This document shows positions 1-7,469 of a stretch of 32,914 nucleotides of DNA, piece after piece; position 1 is the stretch's first letter, and every line of letters starts with the position of its first letter. Below the pieces are notes generated by a model that was not told the DNA's origin, searched no databases, and worked only from the letters and a program-made list of their open reading frames with translations. Source of the stretch: Rubrobacteraceae bacterium (GTDB lineage: Bacteria; Actinomycetota; Rubrobacteria; Rubrobacterales; Rubrobacteraceae); assembly GCA_023511405.1 (NCBI GenBank), contig JAIMBO010000017.1, forward strand, positions 1 through 32,914, in the 5' to 3' direction. The position numbers and the translations under genes were made by a program.

Positions 1-1
1 C

Positions 2-511
2 TCGCAGTTCGACAACGAGTACAACGTCGAGGAGAACCGCGAGTGGCTCGGGCGTGAGATCCTCGAACAGCTGCCGGACGGGGTCGTCCCCGATGCCCTG
101 GTCATGGGCGTCGGGACCGGGGGCACGCTCATCGGGGTGGGGCAGGCATTCCGGGAGGTCAACCCGAGGGCGCTGCTCGTGGCCGTGGAGCCCGACGAGT
201 CGTGCACGATCCTCTGCGGCGAGACCGGACGGCACCTCATCGAGGGCATCTCCGACGGGTTCATCCCCGGCATCTACCAGCGCCACGGCGGGATGGTGGA
301 CGAAGTCCGGCCGGTCGGCAGCGAGGAGGCCGTCTCGGCGATGCGTGAGATCGCCCGCCGGTGGGGGATGTTCGTCGGGCCCTCGAGCGGCGCGCACCTC
401 GCGGTCGCGCGCAGGCTGAAGGAGGAGCGCCCCGAACTCAAGACCATCGTCACCCTCTTCTGCGACGAGGGGGAGAAGTATCTGAGCGAGCACTTCTCGG
501 GGAGGGGGTGA
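2..511 (+). CDS. Cysteine synthase-family PLP enzyme, 3' part
   Basis: The 5' end lies outside the window; about 169 C-terminal codons are present. The fold-type II PLP family (O-acetylserine sulfhydrylase, cystathionine beta-synthase and relatives) is shown by the QFDN motif at the left edge, the glycine-rich phosphate loop GVGTGGT near base 104-124, the AVEPDES segment after it, and the PSSGA motif near base 378-395 whose serine contacts the pyridine nitrogen in this family. The PLP-binding lysine would lie upstream. The family makes cysteine or handles related beta-replacement/elimination substrates. The exact reaction cannot be told from this part. It is followed after 64 bases by a GcvT/DmdA-like gene on the same strand, so it may belong to a methyl- or sulfur-compound pathway rather than to housekeeping cysteine synthesis. 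No obvious terminator separates the two. Confidence 0.85.
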   Translation, partial: SQFDNEYNVEENREWLGREILEQLPDGVVPDALVMGVGTGGTLIGVGQAFREVNPRALLVAVEPDESCTILCGETGRHLIEGISDGFIPGIYQRHGGMVDEVRPVGSEEAVSAMREIARRWGMFVGPSSGAHLAVARRLKEERPELKTIVTLFCDEGEKYLSEHFSGRG

Positions 512-575
512 GGCCACAGAAAAAAGAGCGCCGCATCGAAGAGCGTTCGTAAGAGAGGACCTTTCGGAGGAGAAG

Positions 576-1790
576 ATGACCCGGGTGCATACGCCTCAGG
601 AGAGCCGTACGGCACAGGCCCCGCAGATACTGCTGTACACCAGGATAAAGAAGAGCCCCTACTTCTATGCTTCACGCCGGCATGGGCCCGTGATGTACAG
701 CACCTACAACCACCACTACCACCCCCGCCACTACGGAGATCCGGTGCAGGAGTACTGGGAGCTTCTGAACGGGGTGACGCTGTGGGACGTCGGCGGGGCC
801 GAGCGGCAGGTCGAGATCACCGGCCCCGACGCCTTCGAGTTCACCAACATGCTCGTCCCGCGAGATCTGGGCAAGTGCGCCGTCGGGCAGTGCAAGTACG
901 TCTTCCTCACGGCCGAGGACGGAGGCATCGTCAACGACCCGGTGCTGCTGCGGCTCGGGGAGAACCACTTCTGGCTCTCCCTGGCCGACAGCGACGTCCT
1001 GCTGTGGTGCCGGGCGCTCGCCTACAACTCCCGCTTCGACGTAAAGATAGAGGAGCCGGACGTGGGTCCGGTGCAGGTGCAGGGGCCGAAGTCCCGCGAG
1101 GTGATGGTCGAGCTCTTCGGGGAGAAGATCCTCGAGATCCCCTACTACCACCTCTCGCACGAGGAGCTCGACGGGATGGAGGTCGTCGTCTCGCGCACCG
1201 GCTACACCTCGGAGCTCGGGTTCGAGATCTACCTGAAGAACGCCAGCCGCGACGGCGAGAAGCTGTGGGACGCGATCCTGGAGGCGGGCGAGCCGCACGG
1301 CCTGAAGGTCACCGGGCCCTGCCACATCCGCCGCATCGAAGGCGGCATCCTCGCCTACGGCTGTGACATGGACCTCTCGACCAACCCCTACGAGGTGGAC
1401 TACGGCTACGAGTGGATGGTCGACCTCGAGCAGGAGGCCGACTTCATCGGCAAGGAGGCCCTGAAGAGGATCAGGGAGGAGGGCGTGCGGCGCAAGCTGG
1501 TCGGGGTCGAGATCGCAGGAGAGCCGCTCGGCTCCTACAACGACGGCTCGATGATAGACTTCTTCCCCGTCTACGACGGCGAGAGGCGCATCGGCGAGGT
1601 CACCTCGGCCTGCCATTCCCCGCGCCTGCAGAAGAACATAGGCTACGCGATGGTCCCGATAGAGTACGCCGGGCTGGGCACCGTCCTCACCGTCGAGACC
1701 CCGCGCGGCCGGGAGCGGGCCACGGTGGTCCGGCGGCCGTTCATAGACCCGCAGAAGGAGATCCCGAAGCAGGATCTCACGGCGTCGTAG
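576..1790 (+). CDS. GcvT/DmdA-like tetrahydrofolate-dependent aminomethyltransferase family protein
   Basis: 404 aa. The ATG at 576 sits 5 bases after GGAGG (566-570), so this start is well supported. After a 20-residue lead, residues 22-285 form the GCV_T folate-binding domain and about 290-395 the C-terminal GcvT barrel. Visible motifs are the YNH at 44-46, RQVEITGPDA at 77-86, GGIVNDPV at 116-123 (the ND pair is typical of folate-binding GcvT proteins), SRTGYTSELGFEIY at 206-219 and RRIEGGILAYG at 252-262. The N-terminal extension with the YNH and CKYVF (106-110) motifs resembles DMSP demethylase DmdA and its relatives more than glycine-cleavage GcvT, from memory of the family. Such enzymes move a methyl or methylene group from an N- or S-methyl compound to tetrahydrofolate. 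The flavin oxidase gene follows 14 bases downstream, which fits a demethylation pathway. The substrate is not decidable from sequence. Confidence 0.85.
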   Translation: MTRVHTPQESRTAQAPQILLYTRIKKSPYFYASRRHGPVMYSTYNHHYHPRHYGDPVQEYWELLNGVTLWDVGGAERQVEITGPDAFEFTNMLVPRDLGKCAVGQCKYVFLTAEDGGIVNDPVLLRLGENHFWLSLADSDVLLWCRALAYNSRFDVKIEEPDVGPVQVQGPKSREVMVELFGEKILEIPYYHLSHEELDGMEVVVSRTGYTSELGFEIYLKNASRDGEKLWDAILEAGEPHGLKVTGPCHIRRIEGGILAYGCDMDLSTNPYEVDYGYEWMVDLEQEADFIGKEALKRIREEGVRRKLVGVEIAGEPLGSYNDGSMIDFFPVYDGERRIGEVTSACHSPRLQKNIGYAMVPIEYAGLGTVLTVETPRGRERATVVRRPFIDPQKEIPKQDLTAS

Positions 1791-1804
1791 AGGTTCGGGC
1801 CCGG

Positions 1805-2980
1805 ATGACGAGCGGTTTCTCCTACACCGGCAGCTACGACGTGATCGTCGCCGGGGTGGGGGCCATGGGCAGCGCCACCTCCTACCACCTGGCCAGGAGG
1901 GGCAGAAAAGTCCTCGCCCTGGAGCGATTCGGCATCCCGCATGCGATGGGCTCCTACCACGGGCACACCCGCATCATCCGCCTCGCCTACTACGAGGACC
2001 CATCCTACGTGGTGCTCCTCAGGCGCGCCTACGAGCTCTGGCGCGAGATACAGGACGTGCTCGGCGAGCAGCTCCTGTACATCACCGGCTCCGTGGACGC
2101 GGGGCCGGAGGACTCGTGGGTGTTCAGGGGCTCGTGGGAGTCGTGCCGGCTGCACGATCTGCCGCACGAGGTGCTCACCGGCGCAGAGCTCAACAGGCGC
2201 TACCCCGGCTACCGCCTGCCCAGGGACCATCTGGCCCTCTTGCAGCCCGAGGGGGGATTTCTGGCCCCCGAGCGGTGCATCGTCTCGCACGTGATGGCCG
2301 CCCAGGCCCATGGAGCCGAGGTGCACGCCCACGAGAAGGTTCTGGAGTGGCAGCCGCTGCAGGACGGCGTCAGGGTGCGCACCGAGCGCGGCAGCTACGA
2401 GGCGGAGAAGCTCGTCATCACCGCCGGGGCGTGGGATGCAGAGCTACTGGATGTACTCGACGGGCTCGCCGTCCCCGAGCGGCAGGTTCTGGCCTGGCTG
2501 CAGCCCACCCGCCCCGAGTACTTCCGCCCGCAGAACTTTCCGGTGTTCAACGTGCTGGTGGAAGAGGGGCGCTTCTACGGCTTTCCGGTCTTCGGGGTGC
2601 CGGGCTTCAAGTTCGGGAAGTACCACCACCTGCAGGAGACGGTCGACCCCGACACCCTGGACCGCGAGGCGCGCCGCGAAGACGAGGAGCTCCTGAGGAG
2701 CTTTGCGGAGAGGTACTTCCCGGAGGGGTGCGGGCCGACGATGAGCCTTGCGACCTGCATGTTCACCAACACGCCGGACAACCACTTCATCATCGACCTG
2801 CATCCCGAGTACCCTCAGGTTGTGGTGGCCTCGCCGTGCTCGGGGCACGGCTTCAAGTTTGCGAGCGTGGTGGGTGAGATCCTGGCGGACCTCGCCGAGA
2901 GCGGCACGACCCGCCACGACATAAGCCTCTTCCGGCTCGAGAGGTTCGCCCGGGAAGGAACGGGGCGCGCCTCCCCCTAG
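1805..2980 (+). CDS. Monomeric sarcosine oxidase / N-methyl amino acid oxidase-like flavoprotein
   Basis: 391 aa from ATG 1805; the open frame runs much further upstream, but only from here does the protein match the family. The Rossmann FAD motif GVGAMGSA is near residues 16-23. The active-site stretch GSYHGHTRIIR matches the His45/Arg49 region of monomeric sarcosine oxidase (MSOX). FKFGK carries the equivalent of the oxygen-activating Lys265. Cys318, in ATCMFTNTPDNHFI, is the expected site of covalent 8-S-cysteinyl flavin attachment. MSOX has CMY where this protein has CMF, so the active-site tyrosine (Tyr317 in MSOX) is replaced by Phe, hinting at another substrate. The expected reaction is oxidative demethylation or imine formation on a secondary amine, giving H2O2 and a one-carbon unit for folate. 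That pairs with the upstream GcvT-like gene. Sarcosine, N-methyltryptophan and other N-methyl amino acids are all possible. Confidence 0.85.
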   Translation: MTSGFSYTGSYDVIVAGVGAMGSATSYHLARRGRKVLALERFGIPHAMGSYHGHTRIIRLAYYEDPSYVVLLRRAYELWREIQDVLGEQLLYITGSVDAGPEDSWVFRGSWESCRLHDLPHEVLTGAELNRRYPGYRLPRDHLALLQPEGGFLAPERCIVSHVMAAQAHGAEVHAHEKVLEWQPLQDGVRVRTERGSYEAEKLVITAGAWDAELLDVLDGLAVPERQVLAWLQPTRPEYFRPQNFPVFNVLVEEGRFYGFPVFGVPGFKFGKYHHLQETVDPDTLDREARREDEELLRSFAERYFPEGCGPTMSLATCMFTNTPDNHFIIDLHPEYPQVVVASPCSGHGFKFASVVGEILADLAESGTTRHDISLFRLERFAREGTGRASP

Positions 2981-2989
2981 GAGGCGCGC
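2965..2989. terminator. Hairpin across the shared stop codons of two convergent genes
   Basis: A perfect 10-bp inverted repeat (GCGCGCCTCC at 2965-2974, GGAGGCGCGC at 2980-2989) encloses a 5-base loop. The palindrome CTAG at 2977-2980 supplies TAG to the oxidase on the plus strand and TAG to the ABC ATPase on the minus strand. The hairpin can form in both transcripts. There is no U-tract, so whether it ends transcription by itself or acts as a 3' end stabiliser is not certain. Confidence 0.6.
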
Positions 2990-3753
2990 GCCCTGCGGTA
3001 CTCCTCCACCACCAGCTCGGTCAGCTCCTCCATCGAGGTCTCGGCGGTGGGCTTGTCGTAGGTGATCTCGCCGTGCTGGATCAGGTTGACCCGGTCGCAG
3101 ATCCCGAAGATGTGCGCGTAGTTGTGGTCGATCATGATGATCGAGACCTCCCCGTCGCGCCGGAGGCGCTGGATGAGGTCCATGATCATCGTCGCCTCCT
3201 TCGCGCCCATCGCGGCCAGCGGCTCGTCCAAAAGCAGGATCTTCGGGTTCGCCGAGTAGACGGCCCGGGCGACGGCGATCGCCTGGCGCTGGCCGCCCGA
3301 GAGGCGGGCGACCGGCTCATCTATCGAGGGGATGTTCACCCCGATGTCGTCCAGGTACTGGCGGGTCTTCCGCTTCATCTCCCGCTTGTTCAAGAAGCGG
3401 AAGGGCCGGTGGGTGATCTCGCGGTTCAGGAACATGTTCTCGTAGACGGTCATGTCGTTGGCGAGCGCGAGATCCTGGTAGACCACCTGGATGCCGAGCG
3501 ACTGGGCGTGAGAGACGCTTTTGAGCTCGATCTCCTGGCCCTCGAGGAAGATCTTCCCCTCATCCGGTTTGTGGAAGCCGGTGAGGATCTTCATCAGGGT
3601 GGACTTGCCCGCCCCGTTGTCCCCGACGATGCCGAGCACCTCACCCTTCTTGAGGTGCATCGTGATCCCGCGCAGCGCGACCACCGAGCCGAACCGCTTG
3701 ACGATGCCCTCGGCCCTCAGGATGTCTTCGCTCGTTGCACCGTTCTCGCTCAT
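2977..3753 (-). CDS. CUT2-type sugar ABC transporter, single-domain ATPase
   Basis: 258 aa. I start it at ATG 3753, which has AAAGGA 5 bases upstream and overlaps the permease stop as ATGA; a TTG at 3786 in the same frame has no such support. The Walker A motif GDNGAGKST, the signature LSGGQRQ, the Walker B ILLLDEP and the switch histidine in IDHN are all present in order. This is one ABC domain, as in FrcA, and not the doubled RbsA/XylG form. It hydrolyses ATP to power the neighbouring RbsC-like permease. The order regulator, binding protein, permease, ATPase is usual for small CUT2 importers, whose known ligands are mostly monosaccharides, polyols and related small molecules. Confidence 0.93.
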   Translation of the reverse strand: MSENGATSEDILRAEGIVKRFGSVVALRGITMHLKKGEVLGIVGDNGAGKSTLMKILTGFHKPDEGKIFLEGQEIELKSVSHAQSLGIQVVYQDLALANDMTVYENMFLNREITHRPFRFLNKREMKRKTRQYLDDIGVNIPSIDEPVARLSGGQRQAIAVARAVYSANPKILLLDEPLAAMGAKEATMIMDLIQRLRRDGEVSIIMIDHNYAHIFGICDRVNLIQHGEITYDKPTAETSMEELTELVVEEYRRARAS

Positions 3754-4784
3754 GTCGATCCTTTCTTCTCGGGCCGGCTGAACCAACGGAAGCCGCCGCG
3801 CTCACGCACGGTTCCGAGGTAGATGTTGAAGATCATCAGGATCAGGATCGCCACGCCCAGGATCACGTCGAAGGTGTTGGCGCTCACCCCGAGGAGGGTG
3901 AACCCCTGCCGGAGCTCGGCCAGGACCACGGAGCCCAGGAAAGCTCCGATCATCGTCCCGACCCCGCCGGTGAGCGCCGTCCCCCCGATGACCCCGGCCG
4001 AGATCGCGAGGAACATGATGTTCGCCCCGCCGGCGAGCGGGTCCACGGAGCCGACGCGCATCGCCTCGAGGATACCGGCGAACCCGGCGAGCGTGGCGGC
4101 GATCATGAAGTTGACGACCCGTATCCTGTTGACCCTGATCCCGGCCTCCCGCGCCCCGATGAGGTTGCCGCCGGTGGCGAAGGTGTGCATCCCCCAGCGG
4201 GTGTTCTTGAGCAAAAGGTGCATCATGACGAGGATGATGAAGGCCCAGACTATCTCCGAGTAGGGATAGTTGCCGAGCCACTGCCGCACCGTCCCGCCCG
4301 GCGCGTTCTTCGGGAAGCCGTTGAGGAGGATCACGTTGAGCCCGCCGAGCAAAAAGAAGGTGCCCAGCGTCACCACGAACGAGGGCACCCTGAAGTAGAC
4401 GTGCACCACCCCGTTGATGAGCCCGACCGCCGCGCACGCCAGAAGCCCGAGTGCGACGGCTATCGGGAGGATCAGGCGCAGATCCGCGTAGGCGAGCCAC
4501 ATTATTATCGGGGCGAACCCGAACGTGGAGCCGACCGAGAGGTCTATCTCACCCAGGATCATGACCATCACGAGCCCGGTGGCCATGATCACGTACGGCG
4601 CGACCGTCTGCGAGAGGGTGGTCAGGTTGCTCCGGGTCCAGAAGCCCGAGTTGGCGAACTGGAAGTAGAAGAACAAGACGAGCGCGATGACGAAGATGCC
4701 CAGCTCGCGCTGCATGAGCAGCCTGCGGACACCGTGCATCAGGCCGCCTTCTGCCTCCTCTCTGCTGACCGCGTTATCCGTCAT
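3750..4784 (-). CDS. RbsC/FrcC-like ABC transporter permease
   Basis: 344 aa, highly hydrophobic, with about 8-10 membrane segments. The segment GEIDLSVGS at the start of the second third is the hallmark of the BPD_transp_2 (RbsC, XylH, FrcC) permeases, as is the later TGGN...AREAGI stretch (the EAA-like coupling loop toward the ATPase). ATG 4784 has GAGGTGA about 6 bases upstream. Its TGA stop overlaps the ATPase start by 4 bases, so the two subunits are translationally coupled. It should act as a homodimer in the cytoplasmic membrane. The binding-protein gene lies 25 bases upstream. Confidence 0.93.
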   Translation of the reverse strand: MTDNAVSREEAEGGLMHGVRRLLMQRELGIFVIALVLFFYFQFANSGFWTRSNLTTLSQTVAPYVIMATGLVMVMILGEIDLSVGSTFGFAPIIMWLAYADLRLILPIAVALGLLACAAVGLINGVVHVYFRVPSFVVTLGTFFLLGGLNVILLNGFPKNAPGGTVRQWLGNYPYSEIVWAFIILVMMHLLLKNTRWGMHTFATGGNLIGAREAGIRVNRIRVVNFMIAATLAGFAGILEAMRVGSVDPLAGGANIMFLAISAGVIGGTALTGGVGTMIGAFLGSVVLAELRQGFTLLGVSANTFDVILGVAILILMIFNIYLGTVRERGGFRWFSRPEKKGST

Positions 4785-4809
4785 GGTCTCTCACCTCGAT
4801 TCCTCGCCC

Positions 4810-5919
4810 TCAGGTGGTGGGCGGGGTTATCTTCGAGGGCGGCTTGATGAGCTTCTCCTGCTTGGAACTGCCCTCGTAGCGGGACTTGGTCGACAGGTAG
4901 GGCTTGACGTTCTCCTTGGTGACGAACTTCAGCCCCGTGTTGGTCGTCGAGGGGCTCATCAGCCCGCCCGAGATCCTCCACAGGTAGAGCTGCATCACCG
5001 GCCAGTAACCCTGCTCGTAGGGCTGCTGGTCTATGGTGAAGTCGAGGATGCCCTCGTCGATGTACTGCAGCGTCTTGGGCAGGAGGTCGTACCCCCCACC
5101 CTTCACCCCCTTCTTGTGCAGCCCGTACTTCTTCATGACCTGCCCGACGCTCTGGGTCGAGCCGGCGTCGACGGCGAACATGCCGTTTACGTCCTTGTGC
5201 CCCTGGTAGTAGGCGTCGATCCTGTTGAGCTCGTCGTTGACCTGCGCGCCGGTGGCGACCTCCGAGACCTGGATCGGGGCACCGGACTGCTTGATCCCGG
5301 CCTTCGCCCCGTCTATCCTCGGCTGGATGTTGAGCTGCCCCGGCGTGGCGATGAAGAGCGCGACCTTGCCCTTCTTGACGAGCTTGGCGATCCGCTTGCC
5401 CATCTCGACCCCGGACTGGTAGAGGTCCTGCCCGATGTACGCGAGCGCCGGGTTGGGCTTGCCGGGAGCGCCGTTGGCGTTGTAGGCGACGACGGGTATG
5501 CCTTTCTGGTAAGCCTTGAGGATGGGCTCGTTGAACGCCTTGGGGTCGACGATCGAGACGGCGATCCCGTCGGCGTTGCCGTCTATGGCGGTGTTCATCG
5601 CGTTGACCATCTCGGAGACGATCGAGTTCTCCGAGCCGGTCCACTGGTACTTGCAGTTCAGGATCGCGCAGGCGTCCTGGATGCCGTACTGGGTGGCGGT
5701 GAAGAACGGGTTGGTGGTCACGTGGTTGACGAACACGAAGTTGTACTGCGGGGTCTTGGGGAAGTTGCCCACGCCGCCACCGCCGCCACCGCCGCCGGTC
5801 GCGCCGCCCTGCCCGCCGCCGCGGCAACCGGCCAGAAGCAACGCCGTCGCCGCCGCGGCACCACCACCGAGGAACTTGCGCCGCGAGATCCCCTGTCCTT
5901 CCGGATTGCCGGTGCTCAT
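4810..5919 (-). CDS. Tat-exported lipoprotein, sugar ABC transporter substrate-binding protein
   Basis: 369 aa. The N-terminus has a twin-arginine motif SRRKFLG (12-18), an alanine/leucine-rich core and a lipobox LAGC with the lipidated Cys at 32, followed by a glycine-rich tether (about residues 34-50). It should be folded in the cytoplasm, exported by Tat and anchored on the outer face of the membrane. The mature part is a periplasmic-binding-protein type 1 fold (Peripla_BP_4, as in RbsB/FrcB): a first lobe with NFVFVNHVTTNPFF, then DGIAVSIVD and GIPVVAYNA, the usual loops of this class. ATG 5919 has GGAGGAG 8 bases upstream. The ligand cannot be named; the ROK regulator suggests a sugar or derivative, while the convergent demethylation genes raise the chance of a methylated compound. 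Confidence 0.92.
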   Translation of the reverse strand: MSTGNPEGQGISRRKFLGGGAAAATALLLAGCRGGGQGGATGGGGGGGGVGNFPKTPQYNFVFVNHVTTNPFFTATQYGIQDACAILNCKYQWTGSENSIVSEMVNAMNTAIDGNADGIAVSIVDPKAFNEPILKAYQKGIPVVAYNANGAPGKPNPALAYIGQDLYQSGVEMGKRIAKLVKKGKVALFIATPGQLNIQPRIDGAKAGIKQSGAPIQVSEVATGAQVNDELNRIDAYYQGHKDVNGMFAVDAGSTQSVGQVMKKYGLHKKGVKGGGYDLLPKTLQYIDEGILDFTIDQQPYEQGYWPVMQLYLWRISGGLMSPSTTNTGLKFVTKENVKPYLSTKSRYEGSSKQEKLIKPPSKITPPTT

Positions 5920-5961
5920 CTGCTTTTCTCCTCCTTACCCACCAAGGTTCCTTCGACCTGC

Positions 5962-5990
5962 ATGATCAACCCACGCCAGGAATCTGTCAA
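5962..5990 (-). promoter_or_regulatory. Candidate promoter of the ABC transporter operon
   Basis: On the minus strand TTGACA (5985-5990, a perfect -35) is followed after exactly 17 bases by GATCAT (5962-5967). It sits between the stop of the ROK gene and the binding-protein start at 5919. This gives the transporter its own promoter in addition to any read-through from the regulator. Confidence 0.6.
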
Positions 5991-5993
5991 CGA

Positions 5994-7238
5994 CTACACG
6001 GCTCTTCCTCCGATCACCTCCCGTAGTTCCTCCGGGGCACCGCCGCGAAAGAGCCGGCTGAGCACCAGAGAGGCGGCGCCTATGGCCCCGGCGTCGTCCC
6101 CGAGCTCCCCCTCGACGATGCGTACCCTGCGCGCCATCTCGGAGAGCACCCGACGCTCGAAGGTCCTGCGGGCGGGCTCCAGTATGAGGGACCCGGCCTT
6201 CATCGTAGCCCCACCCACGACGACGAGCTCGGGGTCGAGCAGGTTGACCGCGTTGGCGATGCCGATCCCGAGATACCTGCCGGCCTCCTCGAGCACCCCG
6301 CGCGCCAGCCCGTCGCCCGCGCGGGCGGCCTCTATCACGTCGCCGGCCGTCACCTGCTCGGGTTCTTTTCCCGCCAGCTCTCTCCCTCCCGCCAGCTTGA
6401 GCGCCCGTGCGGCCCGCCGGGCTATCGCGGCCCTCCCCACCAGAGCCTCCAGACACCCGTACCGGCCACAACCGCACCTGGGCCCATCGATGTCCACGAG
6501 CGTGTGTCCGAGCTCCCCCGCCCCGCCGTTCGCCCCCCGGTAGAGCGCCCCGTCTACGACCACCGCCCCGCCCACACCCCGATGGACGATGACGTAGAGC
6601 ATCTGCCTTACTCCCCGGCCCGCCCCGAAGAGGTGCTCCCCGAGCGCGGAGGCGTTGGCGTCGTTGTCCGCGACCACCGGCAGCCCGTACTCCTGCCGGA
6701 CCTTCTCCACGATCTCGAAGCGGCCCCAGCCGGGATAACTCGGCGGGCTGAACCCCGCCGCATCGGAGGAGAAAACCGGGGCCGGCAGCGCGAGCCCTAT
6801 CCCGGCCACTTTTCCGCTCTTTAGCCCCTCGGCCTCCCCGAGCACCTTCTCCAGTACGGACCGTACCCTCCGCCAGAGCTCCTCAGGCCCCCGCTCCATC
6901 CCCGAAGGAGCCGCAGAACGTACGAGGATCCCGGCGTTGAGATCCGTGACCACCGCCGTGAGCCGGCGGGGTCCCACCTCGAGCCCCACCGCGCTGTACG
7001 CCCGCGGGACGAGCTCCAGCAACACCGGCGGCCTCCCACCCGTGGAGACCCCAACCCCCGCCTCCCGCACGAGCCCCCGCTCCATGAGCTCCTCACAGAT
7101 CTCCACCACCGCCGCCATGCTCAACCCACTCGCCTCGACGATCCCGGACCGCGAGATCGGGCCGTGTGTCCTGATCACCTTGAGCACCAGGCTCCTGTTG
7201 TGCCGCCGGAGGTTGCGCGCCCCCCTGCTGACCGCCAA
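5994..7238 (-). CDS. ROK-family transcriptional regulator
   Basis: 414 aa from TTG 7238; GGGGGTGA just upstream serves as the ribosome binding site and no ATG lies nearby in frame. Residues 10-60 form a winged helix-turn-helix (MarR/NagC type: ISRSGIVEASGLSMAAV). Residues 80-400 form the ROK sugar-kinase-like domain, with the acidic DNDANASALGE at 191-201, the GGAGELGH stretch ending at His245, and the zinc motif CGCGRYGCLE with Cys255, Cys257 and Cys262. ROK repressors (NagC, Mlc, XylR) bind DNA until a sugar or sugar phosphate releases them. Its place directly ahead of the CUT2 importer makes that operon the obvious target. The kinase-like aspartate is kept, but with an N-terminal HTH the protein is expected to be a regulator. 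Confidence 0.92.
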   Translation of the reverse strand: MAVSRGARNLRRHNRSLVLKVIRTHGPISRSGIVEASGLSMAAVVEICEELMERGLVREAGVGVSTGGRPPVLLELVPRAYSAVGLEVGPRRLTAVVTDLNAGILVRSAAPSGMERGPEELWRRVRSVLEKVLGEAEGLKSGKVAGIGLALPAPVFSSDAAGFSPPSYPGWGRFEIVEKVRQEYGLPVVADNDANASALGEHLFGAGRGVRQMLYVIVHRGVGGAVVVDGALYRGANGGAGELGHTLVDIDGPRCGCGRYGCLEALVGRAAIARRAARALKLAGGRELAGKEPEQVTAGDVIEAARAGDGLARGVLEEAGRYLGIGIANAVNLLDPELVVVGGATMKAGSLILEPARRTFERRVLSEMARRVRIVEGELGDDAGAIGAASLVLSRLFRGGAPEELREVIGGRAV

Positions 7239-7286
7239 AGCTCACCCCCACACTCCAACCCGGCCCACTTCATTCACAGGCCAGAA

Positions 7287-7330
7287 TAACCCGTTTCATT
7301 TATGTTATCTCCCGGCGCATTACGGGTCAA
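7287..7330 (-). promoter_or_regulatory. Candidate promoter and operator of the ROK gene
   Basis: On the minus strand TTGACC (7325-7330), a 17-base spacer and TAACAT (7302-7307) make a plausible promoter 64 bases ahead of the ROK start. The plus-strand octamers TAACCCGT (7287-7294) and ACGGGTCA (7322-7329) are inverted copies with one mismatch, about 35 bp apart centre to centre, and bracket that promoter. This is what an autorepressing dimer might use. The rest of the 231-base gap (7239-7469) is AT-richer than its surroundings and shows no gene. Confidence 0.4.
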
Positions 7331-7469
7331 TATCAACATTTGTCATCGACAGGAGATGTGGGAAAGCTTGTTGGATGTTGGATGGGGTTGGATCCAAGGA
7401 TGAACGGGGGCAATCTTTTTGTCTGTCACTTTTTAAGGGGGCTTCACGAACGGGTTCCGTGGGGGAACA

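Noticed and set aside
672-1616. Long minus-strand open frame (about 314 codons) across the GcvT-like gene
   Set aside because: It is the antisense shadow of a well-supported gene. Its translation is rich in V, L, D, H and P with no recognisable motif, as expected from high-GC codon bias.
5768-5820. GGC/GCC-rich repetitive run, possible microsatellite
   Set aside because: It encodes the glycine-rich tether after the lipobox of the binding protein, which is a normal feature of such lipoproteins.
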